From contig JASDDO010000006.1 of the NCBI GenBank assembly GCA_030015575.1, forward strand, positions 380,888,137 to 380,952,136: a stretch of DNA of 64,000 bases, in the 5' to 3' direction. This stretch comes from Agapanthus africanus (taxonomy: Eukaryota; Streptophyta; Magnoliopsida; Asparagales; Amaryllidaceae). Numbering within the stretch: the first letter of the stretch is position 1; each line of letters begins with the position of its first letter. The notes under the pieces are model-generated. The model searched no databases. It worked only from the letters and a program-made list of their open reading frames with translations, and had not been told where the DNA came from. Shown in pieces: positions 33,616-44,650 of this stretch. A program made the translations under genes and the position numbers.

Positions 33616-34448
33616 CATGTCTCTTCAGAAGAGCCTTCACTTTGCTCATCTTCTTCTTTTTAGAACTTTTTCCCTTGAGAATTTAATTCTCGTTTCCAGA
33701 GCTTAGTTCTCTGCCTTGAAAATCTTTCAGAGTTTAACTCTGTTCGAAGAGACTTTTCTCTTTAGGTAATGCTCTCATATGAACGAAGAACTTTCACATT
33801 CCTCTGGATTTTAAATCCAAAACAGGGGTTTCTACCCTTTTCAATATGAACCCATTTTCCCTTAAGTTTTTTCCACTGGAGTATGGAATAGAACTTTCAA
33901 CGGTAGATCCTTTTAGGGTTCATATGATCTTTAGGGAGAGAATGGTGACGGTTAAGATCTATGGAATTTAATCCTATCCAAAAGAGTTTTTGGGAATTTA
34001 ATTCCCTTTTTCTTAATAAGGAATTTAATTCCTACGAAGAACTCAATTTCTTCACATGGAGGCTTCTTGGGGTCTCTTGACCCGAGGTTGTCCTTCTGCA
34101 ATTAATGAAACAGGAGCTTTGTAATGATGTCTTCTGTAGGAATTTAATTCCTTTGATCCTGTTGGATCTGTTGTAGAGCCCGAGACAGATTTGTCCTCTA
34201 GGGGGAATGCGTAGGGTTACTTGAATCTCATTCTTTATTTAATGAGGATATTCCCTCTGTTTTATTTTCACTGTTTGGTCTCATTATTAATGAGCCGTCA
34301 TCTTGATTCTGTGGTGCCCATGTGTTTTGTAGCCAATGGTCCCAGAAAAATCTACTGTTGCTTTCTTTAGCTAGTCTTCATGTTCATGCACGGATATATA
34401 TCGCTGACTTTGCTTTTAACGGTCTTCTTTTATTGGATTTCAGGTGCG

Positions 34449-37400
34449 ATGGCTTCTGTTCCATGCTTTCCCTTTTCTCGCTCGGAGGCTGCTTTTCCTC
34501 AGTCACCATCTGATGAGGAAGCGATGGCGATGATCCGGGCCCATGACCCAAACTGCACCAACCTACTTCAATGGGGATCTTGGTATAGTCATATTATTCA
34601 GGGTCACCGGAGTTTCCTTTGCGCGGTACCGACAGAGCCCACTTTCCCATTCTTACCGATGGACCCTCCGAGAACGGTTTTTGCTGTGAAAATGCCCAAC
34701 TGGACTCCAACGGGGAGGCTCGAGCCTTCGACGACCGGTATTCCGAACCATCCGATCCCGGCCATAGATATCTTAGGGCGGTGTATTTGCCAGGGTGAGG
34801 CCCACCCGTGGGGGAAAATTTATAAGATAGGGCTCACTCCTCGACACCCTACGGGCTACCTTCTCTGGGCTCGCTACATCCTTTCTGCCCATCGTGCGCG
34901 GCTGCAGAAAGTCGGGCTTTATCAGGCAATATACGCGTCACTCTTCCATTATAAGTCCCCGCATGTCTGGTGGGTTAAGGCGTTTTTGAACCAATGGAAT
35001 TTTCCCACCAACACTTTCATTCTAGGAGATCGCGAGGTCTCGATTTCTCTGGCAGAATTCTATGACATCTCGGGGTTGCCAATCAGGGGTAGTCTGTATG
35101 AGGAGTTACTGCCTTCTGACGAGTACATTTTTGAACCCGAGCCCGCCCCGGTTGACGGCCTGTCTGCTGAGAATGCCGTCCGCCACAAGCGTCCCGGTTT
35201 AATCAAGGCGCTAGGTATCTTCGACCGATTATTCACCGAATCCGAAGAGCAGGGTGTTACTTTCAAGAGCTTCATTGCTCGTTTCCTTCGCGAGGACGCC
35301 TTATCGAAGACAGCCCCGAAGTTTGCAAACATGAAAGACCCCTTTGGGTTTGGCCCGAAGAAACTGCCAACTAATGAATCGGATCTGCCGCAATACTATA
35401 TTCCCATAATGTCGCCGACGTCTTTCGAATCCATCGCAGCTCCCGGCATGGATGAGGAGACATTCTTCGTGGGGTTTGTTAGCGTCTGGCTCAGTTGGTT
35501 TGTCATCCCCATGCATCGTCGCTTTATGAGAGCTTCGGTTATCTATCCGGCTTATCGTATTGCTGAGGGGACGCGGTTGGCCATCGGCATCCCAGCCTTG
35601 GCGCACCTTTATCATGGGTTGGGCACCACAGCTAATACCTCTACTTTTGGCGTGGATGTGGTAAACTTTTCGCTTCATTATTTCACGTCCTGGATCGAAA
35701 TGCACGTGTTGGGGGCTTTCGCTATGCATCAGAGGTCTGCGTTCTATGACGCCTACACTTTCCCTCGGCTTATGCGATTGGTGGATGCTTCTGCCGTTGA
35801 CCCAACTCAATTCGGGGCTATTCGGGCGTTGATTTCTCCTTAGGCTACTGCTGGCGGATTAATATTTAATGATCGGGTCTTATCTTCTTCCACGGGTTCG
35901 GCCCAGCCGCTTTGGGACCGGTCGAAAGATGACGTGCCCACTTTGAAGCCCCGGGAAGCCTTGCGCTTATATGCAATCAGACCGGGTTACCTGGTGTTTC
36001 GTCAGGACAGTGCGGCTCTTTTTATGCAGTACAATCCGCATCGCTTTGCCCGGCAGTTTGGCTATGATCAGGGCGTCCCGTTTGAAGCTTTCATAATCGC
36101 GCCGGTTCCTTCGCTCGAGGCCGTCCGAGATGCCGCCCACCACTTTGTGAGGCTGAACACCGGTTCTTAGTTCATGATCCCCGATGGTGACTACATTCCC
36201 CGATGCGTGGGGTCGTTTACGGGCTGGTATCTCCATCGGGTGAACCCGGTTATTATTGAGGAGAGAAGGGTGCTTCTTGGCCATGGCGCCCTTATTCAGG
36301 TTTCGGCCCCGGGAGCCATGCTGCGACCACGTGCCCTAGTCCGCTTTCCCCTGAGGGATATCGGCACTGCGATTATTCCTGGAGAGTCAGGAGTAGATCT
36401 TACTCCAATAGTTGGTATGCCCCTGGGTACTCGGTCGTGGGGTAAACGGGCTCCGGTAACAGTACCCCTACCCGAGGCAGCACCACCCTCCGTGTCATCG
36501 ACGATGGTAGTGTCATCTCCAGTTGTGGCCCGGGGAGAGGGTGTTGAGGGCGACGTGGGCCAACGCCGCACCAAGGCTTCGAAGGGAAAGAGACGGTCGT
36601 CCTCGGCGACTGGTTCTGGGTCCAAGCGTCGAAAGAAGGTGGCTACTAATTTGCTCGACTCTTTAACGGAGTCTGAGCCCATCCTTGAAGATGAGCCGTT
36701 GGCCTTACCGGAATCAAACGCTGAACTACTTTTTCCCAGTTCAGCCGCCGAGGAAGCTGCACAGTTGGCTGAGGCTATAAGGCGTTCCAAAGACGCGTCT
36801 CAGAACGCCAGGGTTCCGAAGAAGCCCTATCCTGCTGTAATCTTTTACGAGGACCCCTCGTGGATTCGGCGGCGATTTATAGGCCCTTTGGAGGAATGGG
36901 GGGAAAGGGCCTTGAAGCAGGCTGTTTCAGAGGACGCGGCGGACGCGCTTTCTTTATGGACCGGTGGCCATAAGTCCACTCTCGAACCCCGGCGAGCACG
37001 CCTCCTTGAGAAGGAGCAGCGACTTGAAGGAGCCATATTGAAGGCTTCGTTACGTATTGGTATGCCTTTATACTTCTTTATAGCATTTCAGATTGTTTAC
37101 GCCTGCATGCCTGCATCTTTATTCTTGTGTGAATTGTGCAGAATTTTCGACGCTGGGGGAACTCCCTACGGGCTCGTTGAAGCCAAAGCCTGTCGAAATT
37201 CCCGATGAAGCGTTGCTCGATGTGGAGGGGGCTGATGAGGCTGCTCCTCTTGCAATAGAGCCTCCAGTGGCAGTTCCTGATCATGAAGCGCTTGCTTCTT
37301 TGGGGAGGCTCCTTTGGAGATTGCTGCCCCAACGGCTCTTCCCGAAGGCGGCCCGGAGGCTGAGATGGAGGTAATGGGGACTACCCTCCCTCTGTTGGAG

Positions 37401-38574
37401 CCCGAGGTTCCGGCAGAGGCTGTCGAAGCTGCTATCCCCCCGAATCAGAACGGGAGAAGTGTTGAAGGTAACCTTCTGAATTTTAAATTAGCAGCCTTTC
37501 CGTTGTCTGAACTCTTTTGTTTTTCTTAGAATTACGCGAGCTGACGGCCTCTATTGCCGATCTGTCTCCCCGGCAATCCTTTCAGCGTCTGCTGGAGATG
37601 GAAGCTCCACAAGCGATATCCCCCCAATGCATCGTCCTCTCATCCGGGCAAGGTTGGTGTCGTCCATCACTTCTCATAGCATCGTTGTTATTTTGCGTAT
37701 TGACATTGATGTTTTCTACAGTTTTGGAGGCTGATGATGAGGTCGAGGTTCTCGAAGGGCCGGGGGAACCTTCAGCTCCTACTTGCACGACTGTCGGTAA
37801 GCGACATTTCATCATACTCTCATTCGTTTTTTGCTTAAGAATTTTACTGAAATCTTTCAAATTTGAACAGCTCTGCCAGTCTCCACGGCGTTGGAGTCGC
37901 GCATCGTGATGCCGCCCGGCCCTTATGCCTTGCGGGCTTCAGAACGCTTGGCCCAATTAAGCCTTGTCTCCTTATCATCTTTGATTGAGGAGCTCGGTGC
38001 TGGCAGCGCGACCACAGCTGAAGCGTTTGCCGCCGAAGCTAACAGTTATCTTCCTTTTCTTGCCACCTATCATAGCGAAGAGGTGGTGCGAGTCTGGGTG
38101 GAGTTCTGTCGGCAGGTGGAAGCTCGCTTGCACGCCCTTGAATGTTCTCACCTTTTCTCAGAAGCTGTGGCTGCAAAAGCGGAGTTGCGGGGTTTGATAG
38201 CACGATGCGCGGCCAATATGACGTCATGCGAGAAAAGGCTTGGCCGCAAATTCTCGGAAAGGGAGCTAGCTTCCAAGGCGCTGAGCGAGCTTCGCGCTAC
38301 TCTTACTGCCAAGGCCAACAAAGCATACGAGCTTTGGCGGGTGCTTCAGGAGTCCATCAAAGAGGTGGTGGTTCTCGACAAAGCTGCCACGTTCATTCGT
38401 GAAAGGGTCGAGGCTCATAAAGCCACCGAGAAAGAGCTTGAAGCTTGGCTTGCTTCGTATCAGGCTCAGCAAGCTCAGGCGGAGGCTCGTCTTCTGGAGA
38501 TCTTGAATCATGAAGCCGTGACTCAGCAACAGAAAGATGAGCTGGTAAAATTGCTACATCACCCACCGGCTTGA
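34449..38574 (+). pseudogene. antisense gene: plant mobile domain (PMD) plus coiled coil, spliced, two stops
   Basis: Splicing: noncoding exon about 33636-33765, intron ending at the CAG at 34443, then ATG at 34449. One frame runs to about 37060 apart from TAG codons at 35841-35843 and 36168-36170. Residues near 60-270 match the plant mobile domain (P-T-G-Y-L-L-W-A-R-Y, then V-G-L-Y-Q-A-I-Y-A-S, then S-L-A-E-F-Y-D-I-S-G-L-P-I-R-G). A Lys/Arg cluster near 36590-36640 looks like a nuclear signal. Introns lie at about 37061-37142, 37469-37529, 37651-37720 and 37799-37869, with a frameshift near 37300. The last exon (37870-38574) is a Glu/Ala-rich coiled coil ending in TGA. PMD proteins occur in host silencing factors (MAIL1, MAIN) and in Tat elements (established). 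The role in the element is unknown. Confidence 0.82.
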
Positions 38575-38681
38575 AGACTTGTATCTTTTCCTTTCTCTTT
38601 TTCTTTTGTACATACTCATGGGTGAGAGTATCTTCTTTTTGTCGCTTCATGGATTGTACCTTGTATCCATTTTGGCTTATG

Positions 38682-38687
38682 AATAAA
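38682..38687 (+). terminator. poly(A) signal of the antisense PMD gene
   Basis: AATAAA on the plus strand, 108 bp after the stop codon at 38572-38574, in a T-rich stretch. Confidence 0.65.
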
Positions 38688-38839
38688 ATATACATTTTTT
38701 TCTTAATGGTGTCTCTTTTCATTGAACGTATTCTGCAGACAATTTATCTTGATCTTCTTGCAGGGCAGCGATGGCTTAGGATTCAGGGTTAAGATCTGCT
38801 TCTTAAATCTTTTGTACTTTATGAGCCACAAGGGTTTTA

Positions 38840-38990
38840 TAAAGAGCTTTTCTCCCTATAGGTCGAGAGGATTCCATAGGTGTAAGTTCTTTTTAAGAAT
38901 CGTGAGGATTTTTAAGCGGGCTTTTCCTTGGGAGTCGTAAGGATCTCACAAGAGAGCTTTCTTCCTTACAGGTCGTGAGGACCTGCAAGT
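38840..38990. repeat. hairpin repeats with a fixed core, first cluster
   Basis: Three to four degenerate units each hold an inverted repeat around GTGAG, GTAAG or GAGAG. The clearest is at 38965-38989 with arms CTTACAGGTC and GACCTGCAAG. The same unit type forms a longer cluster at 41150-41670. Confidence 0.75.
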
Positions 38991-39045
38991 GCTGGATGTG
39001 GTCATCCTTATCCGTATTTCACGGGGTCAGGGATCGCTCAAGGTA

Positions 39046-39565
39046 TCATAGTTTAAAGACATCACGGTCAAGGTTAAGGACATCATAGTCCGTAGATTTA
39101 GGGACTCCACAGTCCGATGTTAGTTTTAATACATCACGGTCAAGGTTAAGGACCTCATAGTCCGTGGATTTAGGGACTCCACAGTCCGATGTTAGTTTTA
39201 AGACATCACGGTCAAGGTTAAGGACCTCATAGTCCGTGGATTTAGGGACTCCACAGTCCGATGTTAGTTTTAAGACATCACGGTCAAGGTTAAGGACCTC
39301 ATAGTCCGTGGATTTAGGGACTCCACAGTCCGATGTTAGTTTTAAGACATCACGGTCAAGGTTAAGGACCTCATAGTCCGTGGATTTAGGGACTCCACAG
39401 TCCGATGTTAGTTTTAAGGCATCACGGTCAAGGTTAAGGACCTCATAGTCCGTGGATTTAGGGACTTCACAGTCCGATGTTAGTTTTAAGACATCACGGT
39501 CAAGGTTAAGGACCTCATAGTCCGTGGATTTAGGGACTCCAAAGTCCGATGTTTGGTTGCAGGGA
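39046..39565. repeat. 72-bp tandem repeat, about 7 copies
   Basis: Each 72-bp unit contains three small inverted repeats: GGAC-CTCATA-GTCC, GGAC-TCCACA-GTCC and GAC-ATCACG-GTC. Because 72 is a multiple of three, the minus strand shows a long repetitive open frame (39046-39573), which I take as a by-product. The same unit occurs in both LTRs (30885-31240 and 52080-52380) and as single copies near 39690 and 42005-42075. Confidence 0.9.
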
Positions 39566-39744
39566 CCCGTCACCTCTTTGAAGACATTGAGGAATTACAA
39601 CGCCAGGTATCAGAGGAGTGAAGAGATGTACCCTTCAACCAAGACAGATTCCGTAAGGAATCGGGGTGGTTGATCGTTAGTTTTAAGACATTACGGTCAA
39701 GGTTAAGGACATCATAGTCCATGGATTTTAAGGACTCCATAGTC

Positions 39745-40440
39745 CGGTGTTTGCTCTGGATGCTTCACACGGGTTCACTGCCGTGCTTGGCGAAGACCAG
39801 GCTCTGCTCTGGATGCTTCACACGGGTTCACTGCCGTGCTCTGCGAGGACTAGGATCCGCTCTGGACGTTTTCCACGGGGTCAAAGAGTGACGTTATCCG
39901 TGTTCCACGTAATCAGGAATGTTTCACTAGATGCTTCACACGGGTTCACTGCCGTGCTCGGCGAGGACTAGGCTCCGCTCTGGATGCTTCACACGGGTTC
40001 ACTGTCGTGCTCTGCGAGGACCAGGATCCGCTCTGGACGTTTTCCACGGGGTCAAAGAGTGACGTTATCCGCGTTCCACGTAACCAGGAATTTTGCACTA
40101 GATGCTTCACATGGGTTCAATGCCGTGCTCGATGAGGACTAGGCTCCGCTCTGGATGCTTCACACGGGTTCACTACCGTGCTCTGCGAGGACCAGGATCC
40201 GCTCTGGACGTTTTCCACGCGGTCAAAGAGTGACGTTATCCGCGTTCCACGTAACCAGGAATTTTGCACTAGATGCTTCATACGGGTTCACTGCCATGCT
40301 CGGCGAGGACTAGGCTCCGCTCTAGATGCTTCACACGGGTTCACTGCCGCGCTCCGCGAGGACCAGGATCCGCTCTGGACGTTTTCCACGGGGTCAAAGA
40401 GTGACGTTATCCGCGTTCCACGTAACCAGGAATTTTGCTG
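39745..40440. repeat. ~171-bp higher-order tandem repeat, about 4 copies
   Basis: GATGCTTCACACGGGTTCA-type blocks begin near 39758, 39810, 39930, 39983, 40101, 40155, 40272 and 40325. Spacing alternates between about 53 and 118 bp, giving a combined unit of 171-172 bp. The longer half also holds CCGCTCTGGACGTTTTCCAC and CGTTCCACGTAA. Confidence 0.88.
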
Positions 40441-40761
40441 ATTGTATCCGCATTTTACGGGATGGAGGTTTGACTGTTGGCGATATGTATACCACCGAGC
40501 CATGGAACTGGGAGTTGCCGTTGTTCCGCTTAGCTTAGAGTTGTGTCCATTGTTACGAGACGAGTGCTGAGATGATCTCTAAGTCATTCGCGGCCCGTCG
40601 AGATTTTGCTTCTTCTTATGATGAAACTTGGAGGAGAAGTATGATCCCTTTTTGTTTACGCCCTTGGATTGTATACAGGGTGTGATGGAACATCACCTGC
40701 AGGGCATAAATTGAAACTTCTTTTTTTATATATATTTTATTTCTTTTTCCGCGATGCTCTA

Positions 40762-40970
40762 TCATTTCAGCTTTTATATCGCGGAGGTCGCGATTGCCCT
40801 ATCATTTCGGCTATTTTTCGCGGTGCCCAATCATTTCGGCTGTTCATTTTATTTTTACTCGCTACTTTTTTATTGCGAGTTGCCCCATCATTTCGGCTAT
40901 TCTTTATGCATACATTTGTACTTGCTGCTTTTTATTGCAAGTTGCCCCATCATTTCGGCTATTTCGTATG
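40762..40970. repeat. short degenerate repeat built on CATCATTTCGGCT
   Basis: ATCATTTCGGCTRTT-like blocks occur near 40762, 40802, 40832, 40890 and 40951 at irregular spacing (30-60 bp), separated by T-rich DNA. Confidence 0.7.
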
Positions 40971-41149
40971 CATGTGTGGCTTGCTAGCTTTTTCGCCGCA
41001 AGCTCGGTTTTTAGACACCGATTTCGGCATCAGCACCGCTACAACTGAGATGTTGCCAGGAGCGAATCATCATTTGCCTCTGTCGATGTTGAACAAAGGT
41101 GGCTTAGTAAACAGGGTTAAGGGTCCTGTCGACCAAGGCTTTTGACTTC

Positions 41150-41670
41150 ATGAGTCGTAAGGGTCTCACAAAGGTATCTCTCCCTACAGGTCGTGAGGAT
41201 CTTGTAGGTGTATTTTCTCCCTAGGAATCGTGAGGATTCCTAAGTGTATGTTCCTCTGCAAGTCGTAAGGATCCTACAAGAGGGCTTTCTCCTTATAGGT
41301 CGAGAGGACCTACAAGGGTTGCTCATCATATGGACATATCCCTAGTCACGGATGGGACTTGGTCAGGGAAATGTTTATTCGCGTCCGTGGATTGTATACA
41401 AGAGCTAGTACTGGACCACTTGTAGGGCAGTGTCGAAGGATATGGGGGATTTTGCTTAAGCACGGGTTTAGGTCTCTGTGACTTAAGACTTTCAAATCTT
41501 ATGAGTCGTGAGGGTCCCATAAGAGAATTCTCCTTACGAGTCGTGAGGATCTCGCAAGTGTATTTTCTCCTTAGGAATCGTGGGGATCCCAAAGTGTGTG
41601 GCTCCTTTGTGAGTCGTAAGGATCTCACGCGGGTGGTTTCTCCTTACAAGGTCGAGAGGACCCTATAAGT
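41150..41670. repeat. hairpin repeats with a fixed core, second cluster (~10 units)
   Basis: Each unit of about 45-55 bp has an inverted repeat whose 5-base core is GTGAG, GTAAG or GAGAG and whose arms differ. Examples are 41221-41243 (arms CTAGGAATC/GATTCCTAAG), 41292-41316 (CTTATAGGTC/GACCTACAAG) and 41533-41558 (CTTACGAG/CTCGCAAG around a TCGTGAGGAT centre). Units are joined by T-rich spacers such as TTTCTCC. Confidence 0.82.
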
Positions 41671-41679
41671 GTCTTTTAA

Positions 41680-41950
41680 CGAGGTTGCGCCTTTTCGGGT
41701 TTTCACAAACACTCGCCGGTAGTCCTGCTGTTTTTACTCACGGAGCCCTTTCGGGTTTTCATCCGTGCCCATTTTGCTTATGGACATACCGTTTTTTTTA
41801 TTCTTTTCATTTTCTTTTTCTCCTTTTTTTTACGAGGTCGCGCCCTTTCGGGTTTTCACGAACATTCGCCGGTAGCCCTGCTGTTTTTACTCACGGAGCC
41901 CTTTCGGGTTTTCATCCGTGCCCTTTTTGCTTATGGACATACCGTTTTTA
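41680..41950. repeat. ~152-bp tandem duplication
   Basis: Two copies begin near 41681 and 41833 with GAGGT(T/C)GCGCC. Both contain CCCTTTCGGGTTTTCA, CTCGCCGGTAG or a close variant, and end with TTATGGACATACCGTTTTT before a T-rich spacer. Confidence 0.88.
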
Positions 41951-42167
41951 TTTATTATATTTTTATTTATTTATTTATTTATTTTTATTCATCTCGTCAG
42001 CTTAAGGATACTGCGGTATTAGTTTAAGGACGTTTCGGTCCGCTATTAGTTTAAGGACATTTCGGTCCGACATTGAGAGGCTGGCTACTGCTTATAAAAC
42101 TTGAGCTTAGGAAGATAGCGAGCGGGCATGGTCGTCGTCACCTATCATTGACCTAGGCCGTGGCTCA

Positions 42168-43250
42168 TTAAGCGTAGTATTTCTTTAGGAAGCGACCGTT
42201 TATCGGCCTGAAAGGACCTTCACCGTGCATGTCCATGAGTAGATAGGCCCCACCCTGGTAGACCTTATCTATAATGTACGGGCCTTCATAGTTTGGCTCG
42301 AATTTTCCCCGCTTGGCGCGATTGGGGATCATAGGCCTTTTGACCACTAACACGAGTTCGCCTTGGCGGAATGTCCTCGGTCGGGTCAATCTTTCGTATG
42401 AGCGCGTCATCTTTGCTTTGTAAGCTTCTAGATTTTGTTGCGCTATGAGCCGTGTTTCTTCAAGAGCATCAAGCTCCTCAAGCCGAAGGTTAGCATTTTC
42501 TTCGTTCGTCAGTTCGTAGTGGACTGCCATTCGTAGAGAGGGTAGCTCTATTTCGAGGGGAAGTACTGCTTCTGTCCCAAATACCAACGCGTACGGCGTT
42601 GTGTTCGTGGCCGTCTTGAACGTAGTTCGATAGGCCCAAAGGGCCTCTTGCAGCCTCTCGTGCCAGTCTTTCTTATTTCGGGACACCGTCTTTTTTATGA
42701 TCTTCGTCAGGGTCTTGTTGAAGGCTTCAGCTAGACCATTAGCTCGCGGATTGTAAACTGAAGAATATCTCCAGTCTATATTGTGCTGCTGCGCGAAGCG
42801 GCTAATCTTATGGCTTCTGTAGGCTGGCCCGTTATCGGAGATAATCCGCCGTAGAGTTCCAAACCGATGGATGACGTGCGTCTTGAAGAAGTGGAGGATA
42901 TTCTCCGTCTTCACTTCCCTCAACGGTACTGCTTCCGCCCATTTGGAGAAGTAATCAGTCGTCGCCAGGATGAAACGATGTCCCCTGGATGATGCTGGTT
43001 CAATGGGGCCGACTATGTCGGTTCCCCACATTTCGAATGGCCAGCTGGCCACCGTCGGATGTAGTGGATTCGGATGCTGGTGAATGAAATCCCCGTGGAT
43101 TTGGCGTGAGTGGCATTGCTTCGCATACTCGAGGCAGTCCTGGATCATCGTGGGCCAGTAGTAACCCATCCGTTTAATTTTTAACTTCATCTTCGGGCCT
43201 GCTTGATGAGAACCACAGATTCCATCATGAACCTCTTAAACGACTCTTTC
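42168..43250 (-). pseudogene. integrase of the 24.3-kb family B element
   Basis: An open frame of 340 residues from 43190 to the stop at 42168, with the frame continuing upstream past a TAA/TGA-type break near 43238. The zinc domain shows H-D-G-I-C-G-S-H upstream and Q-C-H-S-R-Q, where the second Cys of the usual C-x-x-C is Arg. The catalytic residues are intact: Asp in G-T-D-I-V-G, Asp in I-I-S-D-N-G-P, Glu in N-G-L-A-E-A-F-N-K-T. The C-terminal part has G-E-L-V-L-V-V-K-R and F-E-P-N-Y-E-G-P-Y. It would insert the element's cDNA. Confidence 0.88.
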
Positions 43251-43379
43251 CGCTTCGTCCGGTCCTAAACATCTCAGCCACAGAGAATCAAACGACCTCT
43301 TATACAGAGTATCATCGACGAAAGCGAAATATAGAGCTCGTTTCATGAGCTGATGTCTTGAGGACGCTTCTTCGGGCAT

Positions 43380-44650
43380 TCAGTGGGACTTAAAGTAGTC
43401 TATGAAGACTTCCCTCCAGTCCTCAGCCTTCTCACGGTCTTTTATCTGTAGGGTCGTCTGCTCAGTCGCTCCCTTTTCTTCGTATGATTCCGGAGATATT
43501 TCTGCTGGGGCGAGCACTCGACGGCTTTGTACCATGATTTTAACGTCATCGAGGTTCTTGTCAGCCAATTCTTTGGCGAGCTTAGCTAACGCGTTCGCTT
43601 TGCTATTTTCCGCGCGTGGTATGCTTTCCAAAGTATAGGAGGGAATTTGGGTCAACAGTTGTTGCACCTTTTCGCCGTACTTCACCAACTCTGGTTTGCA
43701 CGTTTGGTAGTCACCATTTACTTGACTAACGACCAGTTGAGAATCCTCGTATATAAGGAGGTCTTTAATTCCCATGTCGATGGCGATCTCGAGGCCTGCT
43801 ATCAAAGCTTCGTATTCGGCTTCGTTAAGGAGAAGGCGAAGCGCATAATCCCTCCTTGTGGAGTTACGAAGATGAGGCCTACTCCCGATTTGATTATGGG
43901 GGTACATTGTTTGCGCTTCTTCATGGAAGATGCTCCATCAAAATAGAGTTCCCATCGGGTATCACCGCCGCCGATCGCATCAAATGCATGTTCGTCCGGC
44001 AAATCGCAGTTCAGAGGAGAACCGGCAGGTACTGGATGCTCAGCAAAGAAGTCGGCGATGGCCTGGCCTTTCACTGCCTTGAGAGGTCGATACGTTATCG
44101 AGAACTCCATCAAGAGTAGAGCCCATTTAGCGAGTCGACCCGTCAATATAGCCTTTGACATCAAATATTTAAGAGGGTCCACCTTCAAGATGAGACGGAC
44201 TTCGTGCGCCAATGCATAATGCCTGAGCTTTGTTATCGCAAAGATCAACGCCAGGCAGTGTTTTTCAGTGGGAGAGTAATTGCTTTTTGCCCCCAGCAGA
44301 ACTCGACTTAAGTAGTAGAGTGCCCTTTCTTTTCCTTGGTCATTCTCTTGCGCCCATAATGCGCTCAATGAACCTTCTAGGGCAGTTGTATAAAGAATGA
44401 GAGGTTTTCCCTTGACCGGCGCAGCCAACACTGGAGGGTTCTGCAGGTACTGCTTGATCTTGTCTAGTGTGCCTTGGCATTTGTGATCCCAAACGAATGG
44501 AGTTCCTTTCTTCATCAGGTGGCTGTAAGGACGGCACTTGCCTGACAGGTTGGCGATAAACCGCCGGATATACGCGAGCTTCCCCTGGAGAGATCGCAGC
44601 TGTTTGAGAGTCCTTGGCGGAGGCATTCCATGATCGTCTTGATCTTGGAC
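43380..44650 (-). pseudogene. RNase H and second (archaeal-type) RNase H-like domain of family B
   Basis: Follows RT after a one-base frameshift near 44640. First comes the usual RNase H (A-L-Y-Y-L-S-R, then Y-S-P-T-E-K-H-C-L-A-L-I-F-A). It is followed by a second domain beginning W-E-L-Y-F-D-G-A-S-S. Another frameshift near 43840 leads to N-E-A-E-Y-E-A-L-I-A-G-L-E-I-A and L-V-V-S-Q-V-N-G-D-Y. The stop is at 43380. Two RNase H-like domains in a row mark the Tat group. Confidence 0.85.

Noticed and set aside
39046..39573. 175-residue minus-strand open frame with a 24-residue repeat
   Set aside because: A by-product of a 72-bp tandem repeat whose length is divisible by three; the DNA is explained by small inverted repeats and also occurs in the LTRs.
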